DNA from: an uncultured Bacteroidales bacterium
GTDB taxonomy: Bacteria; Bacteroidota; Bacteroidia; Bacteroidales; Muribaculaceae
Assembly: GCA_900544535.1 (NCBI GenBank)
Contig: UQVH01000012.1
Coordinates: 1-64,000 of the forward strand
Reading direction: 5' to 3'
Length of the DNA stretch: 64,000 nt
The notes under the pieces were generated by a model. The model saw only the letters and a list, made by a program, of their open reading frames with translations. It did not search any database and had not been told where the DNA came from. Shown here piece by piece: positions 1-7,919 of the stretch; within the stretch, counting starts at the first letter, position 1, and each line of letters opens with the position of its first letter. Made by a program: the position numbers and the translations under genes.

Positions 1-3
1 TCC

Positions 4-50
4 GCGGACCGGAAACTGTCAGAAAGACAGATTTCCGGTTCGCTTTTTTT
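4..50 (+). terminator. Intrinsic terminator of the gene left of the window
   Basis: Positions 4-20 pair with 26-43 around a five-base AGAAA loop, with one bulged A and one G-T pair. A run of seven T follows. This is the classic shape of a factor-independent terminator for a plus-strand gene ending before the window. Confidence 0.8.
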
Positions 51-100
51 GTTTTTATGCTTCCGGAGGGTGTAGAGTGGTGAAGTATAGGGAGCTTTTG

Positions 101-131
101 TTTGCCGTTACATAAAAATGTTGTACTTTTG
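101..131 (+). promoter_or_regulatory. Promoter of the lpxD operon
   Basis: TTTG at 101-104 is the -33 element and TACTTTTG at 124-131 the -7 element, 19 bases apart, which fits the Bacteroidota sigma-ABfr consensus (TTTG, then TAnnTTTG). Transcription should start near 137, so an lpxD start codon at 102 is not possible and the one at 204 is favoured. Confidence 0.8.
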
Positions 132-203
132 CAGCAGAATGGCGCAGTGTCTCCATTCTATTCTAATACATTAAAGCAAAGTAACTATACACAATCTATA
201 CGA

Positions 204-1235
204 ATGGAACTTACTGCGTCACAACTTGCCGCTTTGGTCAATGGTACTGTTGACGGTGATGAAAATGTGAAAGTGAGCACTTTTGCCCGAATTGAGGAGG
301 GTCAGCCCGGCGCGCTTTCTTTTCTGGCAAATCCCAAATACACACATTTTGTTTATTCGACTGATTCATCGGTCGTGCTGGTCAGAAAGGATTTCGTGGC
401 CGAGCAGCCGGTGAAAGCTACACTCATACGTGTCGAAGATCCCTATGCGACAGTGGCCCGTCTGCTTGAGATGGTGACGGAGATGACAAAGGTCGAGAAA
501 GTCGGAATCGAGTCTCCGGCCTTCATCGCCGAAGGTGTGGAGGTGCCGGCTGATGCTTATGTCGGTGCTTTTGCATATATCGGCAAGGGTGTTAAGCTCG
601 GAGCCGGTGTCAAGATCTATCCTCAGGCTTATGTCGGTGACGGATGTGAGATCGGCGAAGGTACGATTCTCTATGCCGGCGCGAAGATCTATCACGGGTG
701 CCGCATCGGCAAGAAATGTATCATCCATTCAGGTGCCGTTATCGGTGCCGACGGGTTTGGCTTTGCTCCCGTCGAGGGCGGATATGAGAAGATTCCCCAG
801 ACCGGAAACGTCGAGATCGAGGACGATGTCGAAATCGGTGCCAATACGACGATTGACCGTGCCATGATGGGCGCCACCCGTATCGGCAAGGGTGTGAAAC
901 TCGACAATCTCATTCAGATTGCCCACAACTGCTCCGTAGGCCCCCACACTGTCATGGCCGCACAGGCCGGAGTCGCCGGTTCCGCTAAGATCGGCGCCCG
1001 CTGCATGGTAGGCGGTCAGGTAGGTTTCGTGGGTCATATCTCGATTGCCGACGGTACGCAGATCGGTGCGCAGAGCGGTGTCAGCAAGGCTACGAAGCCC
1101 GGCGACCGCATCATGGGCGCTCCCGCAGTAGAGATGGGTGAATATGCCCGCAGCCTTGTCCATGTCAAGAAGCTCGGATCACTTTATGAACGTGTGAAGG
1201 AGCTTGAAAAGCAAATAAAGGAAGTAAAAAACTGA
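204..1235 (+). CDS. lpxD: UDP-3-O-acylglucosamine N-acyltransferase LpxD
   Basis: LpxD adds the second 3-hydroxyacyl chain, to the amine of UDP-3-O-acyl-glucosamine, in lipid A synthesis in the cytoplasm. The 343-residue product has the usual family length. It has an N-terminal uridine-binding domain starting MELTASQLAALVNG, a long left-handed beta helix of hexapeptide repeats (for example AYVGAFAYIGKGVKLGAG), and the catalytic histidine in the IAHN motif, followed by a C-terminal helical extension ending in charged residues. The reading frame is open from 102, but that codon lies upstream of the predicted transcription start, so ATG 204 is chosen. It is the first gene of an operon with lpxC-fabZ (10-base gap) and lpxA. 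No odd residues were seen. Confidence 0.96.
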   Translation: MELTASQLAALVNGTVDGDENVKVSTFARIEEGQPGALSFLANPKYTHFVYSTDSSVVLVRKDFVAEQPVKATLIRVEDPYATVARLLEMVTEMTKVEKVGIESPAFIAEGVEVPADAYVGAFAYIGKGVKLGAGVKIYPQAYVGDGCEIGEGTILYAGAKIYHGCRIGKKCIIHSGAVIGADGFGFAPVEGGYEKIPQTGNVEIEDDVEIGANTTIDRAMMGATRIGKGVKLDNLIQIAHNCSVGPHTVMAAQAGVAGSAKIGARCMVGGQVGFVGHISIADGTQIGAQSGVSKATKPGDRIMGAPAVEMGEYARSLVHVKKLGSLYERVKELEKQIKEVKN

Positions 1236-1245
1236 AAGATTTAAT

Positions 1246-2628
1246 ATGAATCAGAATACACTGAATGGTGAGTTTACTCTCACCGGCAAAGGTCTGCACA
1301 CGGGTCTTGAGATCACAGCCCGTTTCCTTCCTGCGCCTGAAAACCACGGATATAAATTCAAACGCGTCGATCTTGAGGGTGAACCCGTGATTGACGCTCT
1401 TGCAGAGAATGTAGTGGCTACCAACCGCGGTACAGTCATCGCCAAGGGTGACGCCCGCGTGTCGACAATCGAACATGCGATGGCTGCTCTCTACGCTGCC
1501 GGTGTAGACAACGTGATGATCGAGGTCAACGCACCCGAACTTCCGATTCTTGACGGAAGCGCCCGGTTCTACTGCGAGGAGATTGCCCGCGTAGGACTTG
1601 CAGAGCAGAATGCCGACAAGGATTTCTACTATATCAAGTCGAAACTTGAGGTGCGCGACGACACAACAGGTTCTTCAATCATCGTGCTTCCGGACGACGA
1701 GTTTTCGGTCGATGTGAAGATCGATTTTGACTCCGTTGTGCTCAACAACCAATTCGCATCGCTGGAACATCTTGCCGATTTCCCGAAAGACATAGCTGCA
1801 AGCCGTACTTTTGTATTTGTGCGCGAGATCGAGCCGCTTGTCAAGGGCAATCTCATCAAGGGGGGCGATCTTGACAACGCGATCGTTATTTATGACAGCC
1901 CGATGGAACAGTCGGAGCTCGACCGTCTCGCCGACCTGATGAACGTGCCCCGCAAGGATGTCAGCATGTTCGGCTATATTAACAATATTCCCCTGACTTC
2001 CGAGAACGAGCCCGCGCGCCACAAGCTGCTCGATCTGATCGGCGATCTCGCTCTGATCGGCCGTCCGCTGAAAGGCCGTGTGATCGCCACCCGTCCCGGA
2101 CATTCGATCAATACGACTTTCGCAAAACGCATCCGCCGCGAGATCAAGCATCAGGAAGTTCAGGCTCCCGTCTACAATCCGGACAAAGAGCCGCTGATGG
2201 ACAACAATTGCATCCGTGAGCTGATTCCACACCGTTATCCCTTCCTCCTCGTCGACAAGATCATCGAGAAAGGCATCAACTATATCGTGGGCGTGAAGAA
2301 TATCACGGCCAACGAACCCTTCTTTCAGGGTCACTTCCCGCAGGAGCCCGTGCTTCCGGGTGTGCTTCAGGTCGAAGCCATGGCACAGACCGGCGGCATA
2401 CTTGTCCTAAGCGGTCTTGACGAGCCGGAGCGCTATTCGACATACTTCATGAAGATAGACAACGTGAAGTTCCGTCAGAAAGTGGTGCCTGGCGACACGC
2501 TGATTTTTCACGTATCCTTCATGACCGAACTGCGCCGTGGCTGCGCAATGATGAAAGGCTATGCTTTTGTCGGTGAGAAGATCGTCACCGAGTGCGAGTT
2601 CATGGCTCAGATCATCAAGAATAAATAA
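1246..2628 (+). CDS. lpxC-fabZ: Bifunctional LpxC deacetylase / FabZ dehydratase
   Basis: This is a fusion of two enzymes. Residues 1-305 are LpxC, the zinc deacetylase that commits UDP-3-O-acyl-GlcNAc to lipid A; zinc ligands are His77 (STIEH), His259 and Asp263 (ARHKLLDLIGD), with catalytic His286 in RPGHS. Residues 315-460 are FabZ, the 3-hydroxyacyl-ACP dehydratase of fatty acid synthesis, with hot-dog-fold His363 (GHFPQEPVLPG) and Glu377 (VEAMAQ). The 460-residue length matches the fusion known across Bacteroidota. The joint plausibly balances use of 3-hydroxyacyl-ACP between lipid A and phospholipid. It sits 10 bases after lpxD and 43 bases before lpxA, and is presumably co-transcribed with them. 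Confidence 0.97.
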   Translation: MNQNTLNGEFTLTGKGLHTGLEITARFLPAPENHGYKFKRVDLEGEPVIDALAENVVATNRGTVIAKGDARVSTIEHAMAALYAAGVDNVMIEVNAPELPILDGSARFYCEEIARVGLAEQNADKDFYYIKSKLEVRDDTTGSSIIVLPDDEFSVDVKIDFDSVVLNNQFASLEHLADFPKDIAASRTFVFVREIEPLVKGNLIKGGDLDNAIVIYDSPMEQSELDRLADLMNVPRKDVSMFGYINNIPLTSENEPARHKLLDLIGDLALIGRPLKGRVIATRPGHSINTTFAKRIRREIKHQEVQAPVYNPDKEPLMDNNCIRELIPHRYPFLLVDKIIEKGINYIVGVKNITANEPFFQGHFPQEPVLPGVLQVEAMAQTGGILVLSGLDEPERYSTYFMKIDNVKFRQKVVPGDTLIFHVSFMTELRRGCAMMKGYAFVGEKIVTECEFMAQIIKNK

Positions 2629-2671
2629 AAGGAAATCCAAGTAAACACGACGCATCTCTTATAGAACAATT

Positions 2672-3448
2672 ATGAAACAACCTTTGGCATATGTCCATCC
2701 GGCGGCTAAGATCCATCCGAGTGTTGTGATCGACCCGTTTGTCACCATTGATCAGAATGTGGAGATAGGTGAGGGCACACGTATCGGTTCGAACGTCACC
2801 ATCATGGAAGGTGCACGTATCGGCAAGAACTGTACAATTTATCCCGGCGCAGTGATTTCGGGTCCTCCTCAGGATCTCAAGTTCCGCGGCGAAGAGTCGG
2901 TAGCTATTATAGGCGACAACACAACCATCCGTGAGTGTGTCACCATCCATCGCGGCACTGCTTCGAAAGGCAAGACCGTGGTTGGAAGCAACTGCCTGAT
3001 CATGGCTTACTGCCATGTGGCCCACGACTGTGTGGTCGGCGACAACGTCATCATGTCGAACGCTGTCCAGTGTGCCGGCGAGGTTGTTATCGATGACTTC
3101 GCGGTTATCGGAGGCGGTGCGCTGATCCATCAGTTCTGCCACATCGGTCCGCACGTGATGCTTCAGGGCGGCGCGCTTGTCAACAAGGACATTCCTCCCT
3201 ATGTCAAGGCCGGACGTGAGCCGATCGCTTACGCCGGAGTCAACTCCATCGGTCTGCGTCGCCGCGGTTTCTCCAACGAGACCATCCGCGACATTCAGGA
3301 GACTTACCGCTATCTCTACCTGTCGGGTTTGAACAATTCCGACGCCGTAGAACGTATCGAGGCCGAGCTGCCTGCTACTAAAGAGCGCGACGAAATCATT
3401 CTGTTCGTCCGCAACTCCAAGCGTGGTATCATCCGCGGTTACGTATAA
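2672..3448 (+). CDS. lpxA: Acyl-ACP--UDP-GlcNAc O-acyltransferase LpxA
   Basis: LpxA carries out the first step of lipid A synthesis, moving a 3-hydroxyacyl chain from ACP to the 3-OH of UDP-GlcNAc. The 258 residues are the standard length. The N-terminal two thirds is a hexapeptide-repeat beta helix (VEIGEGTRIGSNVTIMEGAR and following). The active-site region reads TIHRGTASKG followed by MAYCHVAHDC, which carries the catalytic histidine. The C-terminal third is the helical domain (GLRRRGFSNETIRDIQETYR). It is the third gene of the lpxD-lpxC/fabZ-lpxA operon, an order typical of Bacteroidota, and is followed after four bases by a gene for an unknown exported protein. Confidence 0.97.
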   Translation: MKQPLAYVHPAAKIHPSVVIDPFVTIDQNVEIGEGTRIGSNVTIMEGARIGKNCTIYPGAVISGPPQDLKFRGEESVAIIGDNTTIRECVTIHRGTASKGKTVVGSNCLIMAYCHVAHDCVVGDNVIMSNAVQCAGEVVIDDFAVIGGGALIHQFCHIGPHVMLQGGALVNKDIPPYVKAGREPIAYAGVNSIGLRRRGFSNETIRDIQETYRYLYLSGLNNSDAVERIEAELPATKERDEIILFVRNSKRGIIRGYV

Positions 3449-3452
3449 GGAT

Positions 3453-4430
3453 ATGAGACTTTTAGTCTCACTGTTGCTCATCACAGGCACTTCGGCTCTG
3501 TTTCTGACAGATGCCGGAGTGCCTTTTAACGGTCTTAAAGGCGAGGCGTTGCTGCGTGGGATTTCGGACGATTGCCGACCGGCGGCGCTTGCCGATCCGA
3601 AAGCTGCCGTCCTGACGGTCAGTGACCCGTTCAGCGGCGTGACCGTGGATCTGTCAAACGGAAACCTCCCTGCGGGTTACGAATGGGGTACGCTTGTCGC
3701 CGCGGAGTGGTGGCGCGAGTCTCAGGCGGTCTATGGCGATACCGTCAGCCGGGATCTCTACAACATGATGCCTCTGAACGCCGATGTCCGGCGATGGCGC
3801 GGCAGCCGTCCGGTCGGGCAGGTTGTCAAGCCTGATTTTTCGAACGGACTGTGGTCCGCGGGCCTCGGACTTATGGCGGGGGAGGATTTCGAGTGCTACT
3901 GGCCACCGGAAGCGCTCAGAGGACGTCTTGCGCGCACGTATTTCTATATGGCAACCCTTTATCATGTGGATGTATGGGCATCCGAAGCCTATCTGATGAT
4001 GAGCGGCGCCAGTTGGCCGGGACTCAGCCGCTATGCTGCGGAAATGCTTATGGACTGGCACAGGACATGGCCTGTAAATGCGTCCGAAACAGCTCTCAAC
4101 GAACGGGTGGAGCAGCTTCAGGGCAACCGCAATCCCTTTGTGGACTATCCCGACCTGGCCGAATATCTGTGGGGAAGCCGTCAGGAGGAACAGTTTGTCA
4201 TAGAAGACGAGCCTAAAGCTCTCAGAGGTACTTATTCGATGTCGGAAGGCCGCATAGACCTGTGGTCGCCTTATGTGCCCGATGACGCTGTATGGACAGC
4301 CGACGGTGCTGCGGTAAATGGGCCGTGGATTCAGACAGCGGCGCTTGGCCCCGGCAGTCATAGGCTGGATTATCGTTCGCCTTCGACCGGGGAGCGCGGA
4401 TGTGTAATGATTAAAATCACTGAAAAATGA
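3453..4430 (+). CDS. Exported protein of unknown function
   Basis: I do not recognise a family. The frame is open from 3423, but ATG 3453 places a clear signal peptide at the N-terminus (MRLLVSLLLITGTSALF) and lies four bases after the lpxA stop; the product is then 325 residues. The mature part is rich in tryptophan and tyrosine, with a segment around YFYMATLYHVDVW and a C-terminal beta-rich region (IDLWSPYVPDDAVW, then GSHRLDYRSPSTGERG) that resembles a small immunoglobulin-like domain. The stop overlaps the ATG of the next lipoprotein gene by four bases, so the pair is probably translated together at the end of the lpx operon and acts in the periplasm or outer membrane. Confidence 0.7.
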   Translation: MRLLVSLLLITGTSALFLTDAGVPFNGLKGEALLRGISDDCRPAALADPKAAVLTVSDPFSGVTVDLSNGNLPAGYEWGTLVAAEWWRESQAVYGDTVSRDLYNMMPLNADVRRWRGSRPVGQVVKPDFSNGLWSAGLGLMAGEDFECYWPPEALRGRLARTYFYMATLYHVDVWASEAYLMMSGASWPGLSRYAAEMLMDWHRTWPVNASETALNERVEQLQGNRNPFVDYPDLAEYLWGSRQEEQFVIEDEPKALRGTYSMSEGRIDLWSPYVPDDAVWTADGAAVNGPWIQTAALGPGSHRLDYRSPSTGERGCVMIKITEK

Positions 4431-4894
4431 GCCGCATAGTCAGAATAACGCTTATGTTTTTCGCCCTTCTGCTCCTTTCAGGTTGCGATAAGGGCTCTGA
4501 CGGCGTGAGGCGCAACGAGCCTATTGATCCCGGCCAGACTCCCGGAGGACGCCCTGTGATTGATGAGTGGGATTTTGAGGCTGAATTCCGTGACCACTGT
4601 CTGCGTTTTGTCGGAGAGGGTGTGCGTCTGCGTTTCGATGCGGGCGGAATGCTTGTCAGGACCCGGCCTGACGGCAGCGGGTCATTTGTCGACCTTGACG
4701 GCGGAACGAAAGTGGATTTTCACATCGGTCCTGCGGGTGCTGACTCCATTTGCCGTGATGCGTCGGTGAGCATTGGCGCACAGAAGCTCGAAAATATCAC
4801 TGTGAGGATGAAAAAACAGACCGCCGAAGCGGTCTGGTATCATGTCGGGACTCCGGATTCGAAGTCGGGCTATCTTATTGTAGTCATGCGCTGA
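4427..4894 (+). CDS. Small lipoprotein of unknown function
   Basis: This is a 155-residue lipoprotein. The signal sequence ends in the lipobox LLSGC, so Cys19 or so is the lipidated residue, and the short charged linker after it (DKGSDGVRRNEP) is usual. The rest is predicted to be a single beta-rich domain. No enzyme motif is visible. The ATG overlaps the TGA of the upstream gene (ATGA), which suggests translational coupling and a shared job at the envelope. It is the last plus-strand gene before the convergent smpB. Confidence 0.7.
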   Translation: MSRIVRITLMFFALLLLSGCDKGSDGVRRNEPIDPGQTPGGRPVIDEWDFEAEFRDHCLRFVGEGVRLRFDAGGMLVRTRPDGSGSFVDLDGGTKVDFHIGPAGADSICRDASVSIGAQKLENITVRMKKQTAEAVWYHVGTPDSKSGYLIVVMR

Positions 4895-4933
4895 GCGCAT
4901 GAGGCTTAACGGGCTCTTTCGGGCAGCTCCTTG

Positions 4934-5386
4934 TTATTTCTGCATGATGCGGGCCATGGCTCGCTTGTCCTCGCGTTCCTTGATCGACTGGCGCTTGTCG
5001 TACTCCTTTTTACCGCGGGCGACTCCGATGACCAGCTTGGCCAGTCCGCGGTCGTTGATGAAAAGCCGCAGAGGGATGATGGTAAACCCGGTTTCCTTGC
5101 CCGTCTTTTCAAGTTTGGCTATCTCCTTGCGGTTGAGCAGCAGTTTTCGGTCGCGGCGGGTGGCGTGGTTGTTGTATGTGCCGTAGAAATACTCGGCGAT
5201 ATACATGTTTTTCACCCACACCTCACCCTTGTCCACATAACAGAACGTGTCGGCAAGCGAGGCCTTTCCCTGGCGGATGGACTTGATTTCGGTGCCGGTC
5301 AGTACGAGTCCGGCCGTGAAGGTGTCGCCTATGGCATAGTCAAAGGTGGCACGTTTGTTTTTTATGTTGATGTCTTTTGAGATCAC
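4934..5386 (-). CDS. smpB: SsrA-binding protein SmpB
   Basis: SmpB binds tmRNA and delivers it to stalled ribosomes for trans-translation. The 150 residues match the family, with the opening NIKNKRATFDY, the oligonucleotide-binding core (GTEIKSIRQGKASLADTFC), KKEYDKRQSIKERE near the end and a basic C-terminal tail. The start codon is GTG at 5386; no upstream ATG in frame gives a better start. It lies six bases downstream of the Yip1-like gene and is probably co-transcribed with it. The tmRNA gene itself is not in the window. Confidence 0.95.
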   Translation of the reverse strand: MISKDINIKNKRATFDYAIGDTFTAGLVLTGTEIKSIRQGKASLADTFCYVDKGEVWVKNMYIAEYFYGTYNNHATRRDRKLLLNRKEIAKLEKTGKETGFTIIPLRLFINDRGLAKLVIGVARGKKEYDKRQSIKEREDKRAMARIMQK

Positions 5387-5392
5387 TTTCGT

Positions 5393-5938
5393 TTAAGATA
5401 TTATCAGTGAGAACAGGAAATAGAAAATGTAGGGTGGCATCAGCACGCCGAGAATGGCGATAATCATGAATATGCCGACTTTGTCAGGCTTGACTTCCAT
5501 ATAGCCGACACCTTTCCACTGGATCAGGGCCACATAGAAGGGGAGGAAGAAGAGCATCACCGAAGTGATCGGCAACACGTTTATGATCAGCGAGATCAGG
5601 ACCACGAGACCGAGGGTGTAGAGCACGAAGGTCTGGCTGCGGAGCTCGTCATAGCGTTTCTCAAGAGTCGGCTCGGCGAAAAGCGACAGGGCGAACACAC
5701 CGAAAAAGTAGCTCACGAAGTAGACCAGGAAAGTGACTATCATTCTCATGAACAGAACAAGGAATTCAGCATGATGATAGACACTCTGCATGAACACGCT
5801 CAGAGCCGTTACCGCTATCAGCGGATAGAAACCGCGTGTGGCGATAGTGTTGGGATTGTCAGCCGCAATGCCGATGTCCTCCCAGCCGTTACCGGGTGAG
5901 AGTATCAGTTGAAACAAATGTTTGAGATAGCGGCGCAT
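5393..5938 (-). CDS. Yip1-domain integral membrane protein
   Basis: A 181-residue polytopic membrane protein with about five hydrophobic segments (for example LFMRMIVTFLVYFVSYFFGV and IFMIIAILGVLMPPYIFYF). The N-terminus LFQLILSPGNGWEDIG is typical of bacterial Yip1-type proteins, in which a short amphipathic helix containing P-x-x-x-W precedes the membrane bundle. Its molecular function is unknown. It is the first gene of a two-gene minus-strand unit with smpB. Confidence 0.75.
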   Translation of the reverse strand: MRRYLKHLFQLILSPGNGWEDIGIAADNPNTIATRGFYPLIAVTALSVFMQSVYHHAEFLVLFMRMIVTFLVYFVSYFFGVFALSLFAEPTLEKRYDELRSQTFVLYTLGLVVLISLIINVLPITSVMLFFLPFYVALIQWKGVGYMEVKPDKVGIFMIIAILGVLMPPYIFYFLFSLIIS

Positions 5939-5963
5939 AAGAATCGTTTTTTGAAATCAACTG

Positions 5964-5971
5964 CAAAATTA
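5964..5971 (-). promoter_or_regulatory. -7 element for the Yip1-like gene and smpB
   Basis: Read on the minus strand this is TAATTTTG, a perfect TAnnTTTG element, with its last base 26 bases upstream of the ATG at 5938. No convincing -33 TTTG is seen at the usual distance. Confidence 0.5.
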
Positions 5972-6089
5972 CACAGAATCACCGAATAATCCTCTCTGTG
6001 AGGCTCTAAAAATCAGTAACAGCTGTCGGCCGGAGATTGTTTGCGGCATGGCGGGATGAAATGTGAGGTAGTCACGGTCGCTACCTCCG

Positions 6090-7532
6090 CTAAGGCCGCA
6101 GGAGGTAGAATCTGGTGCCGGTGGGATGCCATTCTCCTTTTTTGCCGTAAGAATCTTTTTCTTCGATTGTGTAGGCGTAGCGTTTGCCGTCGGTGATCTC
6201 ATGGAGCGTCACGCAGCCGGAGGCCGGTGCCGCGAGGGCATAGCCGAGCAGACGTCCGGATTCGTTGGCGCCGGCGGCAATGAGCTGCTGGCCGGAGCCG
6301 TCGGTCGAAATGACGGTGCGCAGTTCCACTGTGCCGCTCCGGCTATCGGCGTAGAGACTGCCAAGCACCCCGTAGCATCGCAGTCCTTTTTCCGATTCAA
6401 GCTCGTCGGCCTCGGACCGGGATGTCGGATAGCGGTAGGCTACCCCGTTGGAGTTTTGAAACAGGGGGACGGTTGCCGTAAGGTTTCGGGCGGAATTGCG
6501 GATGTAATTGTCGATCGCAAAAGAAACTTTTGCGCGTTTCGATTCGTCTTTGATGAGATTTGTCAGCGGGACGAGATCGTTGTCGGAAAGGCTGACCATC
6601 ACAGCGTTCTCCGGTTTCAGTCGGTTGAGCCACCCCTGAGTGGCAGATTCGGGCCACGGCCAGTTGCCGCTGAAAAAATCGACGTCGGGATCGGCGCCGT
6701 GGAGACTGACTTCCAGGGTGGCACCGAAATTGCCGAAGTTGTAGAGCTGGGCCGAGAGTGCATCCTGATCGGAAGTGCCGAGAATTTTCGCCACTGCGTC
6801 ATAAGCGATGTCGGTTTTATCAATATTGCCGGCGGCATCGGAGGTGATGTAGGCATGATAGTCAAAGCGCATCATACAGCCCATCACGGCATCGTTTACT
6901 ACGTGTGTGCCGTAACGGCTGACGAGTTCGTCGGCGCTCAGCGATTCGAGATCACTGAGGAATTCGTCGGAGAGAGCCGAATAGATTGCCGGACGGATCG
7001 GATTGAAGTAGTGACGGCTGACGCCCCAGCGGCGTATCTGCGTGTAATAAGTGTTGTCGGTCCCCGGAGCGGTGATCGAGCCGGAGAAAAGCGGTGCGCT
7101 GTCTCCGGCGGGGTTTTCGAAATCGCCCGTATAGGAGATAAACCGGAGATAATCACCGGTGTCTGAGCCTTTGAGCACCTGTGTGGTATAAAATGTTGTG
7201 GCCATGTGATAGAGACGTTCTCCATCGAGCTTGTCAAGATCAATGACTCTGGCGCGGACGGCGTCGTCCGAAAGATACGGGGCGGTGATGTCGTAGCCGT
7301 GACCGAGGTAGAATTCGTAGCCGTGTCCCGATGCGGCGCCGTGGGTCAGCAGGCAGTCGGAACAAGCCGGACTGATATAGAAATCCGTTACTTCGGAGGG
7401 AGGGCATATCGGAGGGACGGGTGGTTCGTCGCTTTTCGAGTCACTGCATCCGGTAAGGGCAATGGCAGAGATTGCGGCCGACATTATGAACGTTGTATGG
7501 ATTGCCTGTTTCAGTCCAATGAGTGTTTTCAT
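6090..7532 (-). CDS. MACPF-domain lipoprotein (possible antibacterial pore-former)
   Basis: A 480-residue lipoprotein; the signal sequence ends in ALTGC, giving lipid-modified Cys29. The middle carries the membrane attack complex/perforin signature: a conserved YGTH at 207-210 followed by VVNDAVMGC, where the usual paired glycine is Gly218-Cys219. The C-terminal 130 residues form a separate beta-rich domain ending in RFYLLRP. MACPF proteins of Bacteroidales include the secreted antimicrobial BSAP proteins, which kill close relatives by attacking an outer-membrane protein or LPS; a toxin role here is inference from the domain alone. The gene stands alone, divergent from two AT-rich exported-protein genes, and its leader holds a terminator-like hairpin. 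Confidence 0.8.
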   Translation of the reverse strand: MKTLIGLKQAIHTTFIMSAAISAIALTGCSDSKSDEPPVPPICPPSEVTDFYISPACSDCLLTHGAASGHGYEFYLGHGYDITAPYLSDDAVRARVIDLDKLDGERLYHMATTFYTTQVLKGSDTGDYLRFISYTGDFENPAGDSAPLFSGSITAPGTDNTYYTQIRRWGVSRHYFNPIRPAIYSALSDEFLSDLESLSADELVSRYGTHVVNDAVMGCMMRFDYHAYITSDAAGNIDKTDIAYDAVAKILGTSDQDALSAQLYNFGNFGATLEVSLHGADPDVDFFSGNWPWPESATQGWLNRLKPENAVMVSLSDNDLVPLTNLIKDESKRAKVSFAIDNYIRNSARNLTATVPLFQNSNGVAYRYPTSRSEADELESEKGLRCYGVLGSLYADSRSGTVELRTVISTDGSGQQLIAAGANESGRLLGYALAAPASGCVTLHEITDGKRYAYTIEEKDSYGKKGEWHPTGTRFYLLRP

Positions 7533-7588
7533 ATGGAAGTGATAATGGAGATAGTGATAAATATATGTGTCTGTATGTTTATAAGCCG

Positions 7589-7626
7589 AAAAAAGTCCCG
7601 CCGCATGGATTTTTTGCGACAGGACT
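7589..7626 (-). terminator. Terminator-like hairpin at the 5' end of the MACPF leader
   Basis: On the minus strand, bases 7626-7616 pair with 7604-7594 (11 pairs, two of them G-T), and six T follow directly at 7594-7589. The structure begins one or two bases after the -7 element, so it would be the first thing transcribed, about 57 bases before the MACPF start codon. This is the shape of an attenuator or of the terminator of a very short RNA. Confidence 0.6.
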
Positions 7627-7627
7627 T

Positions 7628-7635
7628 CAAAGTTA
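7628..7635 (-). promoter_or_regulatory. -7 element upstream of the MACPF gene
   Basis: Read on the minus strand this is TAACTTTG, a perfect TAnnTTTG element. No clear TTTG is found 19-21 bases upstream, so the promoter may be weak or may need an activator. Confidence 0.45.
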
Positions 7636-7919
7636 ACGAATTATGTCGAATAATGGCTTAAGTAACTTAATATTTTTTTACATTGATAATTTAATGTCAA
7701 GCATAAATTAATTTTAAAAAGTCACTTAAAAATATGTAAATTTGTACATTAAAAACGACATATAGGTGGCTATTCCAATAAAACAAGTCCCTATTCTCTC
7801 GGATGAAAGGCAGAGATACTCCACAGGCTAAAGCATAAAGTCTGAAATGTAAGATAAGCGACGGTGAGAGTAATCTGTACATACTTTCTCAGGCATTTTT
7901 ATAAATAAACCTTAAACAT
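7636..7919. other. AT-rich divergent intergenic region
   Basis: This stretch separates the MACPF gene from the plus-strand exported pair. It is much richer in A and T than the flanking genes. TAAATTTG at 7737-7744 could be a plus-strand -7 element, which would leave a leader of about 170 bases before the ATG at 7920. I see no known riboswitch or tRNA in that leader. Confidence 0.4.

Noticed and set aside
102..203. Longer reading frame at the front of lpxD
   Set aside because: The promoter's -7 element (124-131) lies inside this stretch, so the upstream codon is not transcribed; the family start is at 204.
366..728. Opposite-strand frames across lpxD, lpxC-fabZ and lpxA
   Set aside because: They mirror strongly conserved enzymes on the plus strand and show no motif, promoter or conserved product. 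The same holds for the many long antisense frames over tyrS, the decarboxylase genes, the M3 peptidase and guaA.
6126..7166. 346-codon plus-strand frame opposite the MACPF gene
   Set aside because: Composition is that of a shadow of the minus-strand gene; there is no signal peptide, promoter or recognisable domain, and the minus-strand lipobox and YGTH signature are clear.
7745..7919. Possible riboswitch in the leader of the AT-rich secreted pair
   Set aside because: No conserved riboswitch core could be recognised; only a long, AT-rich leader can be stated.
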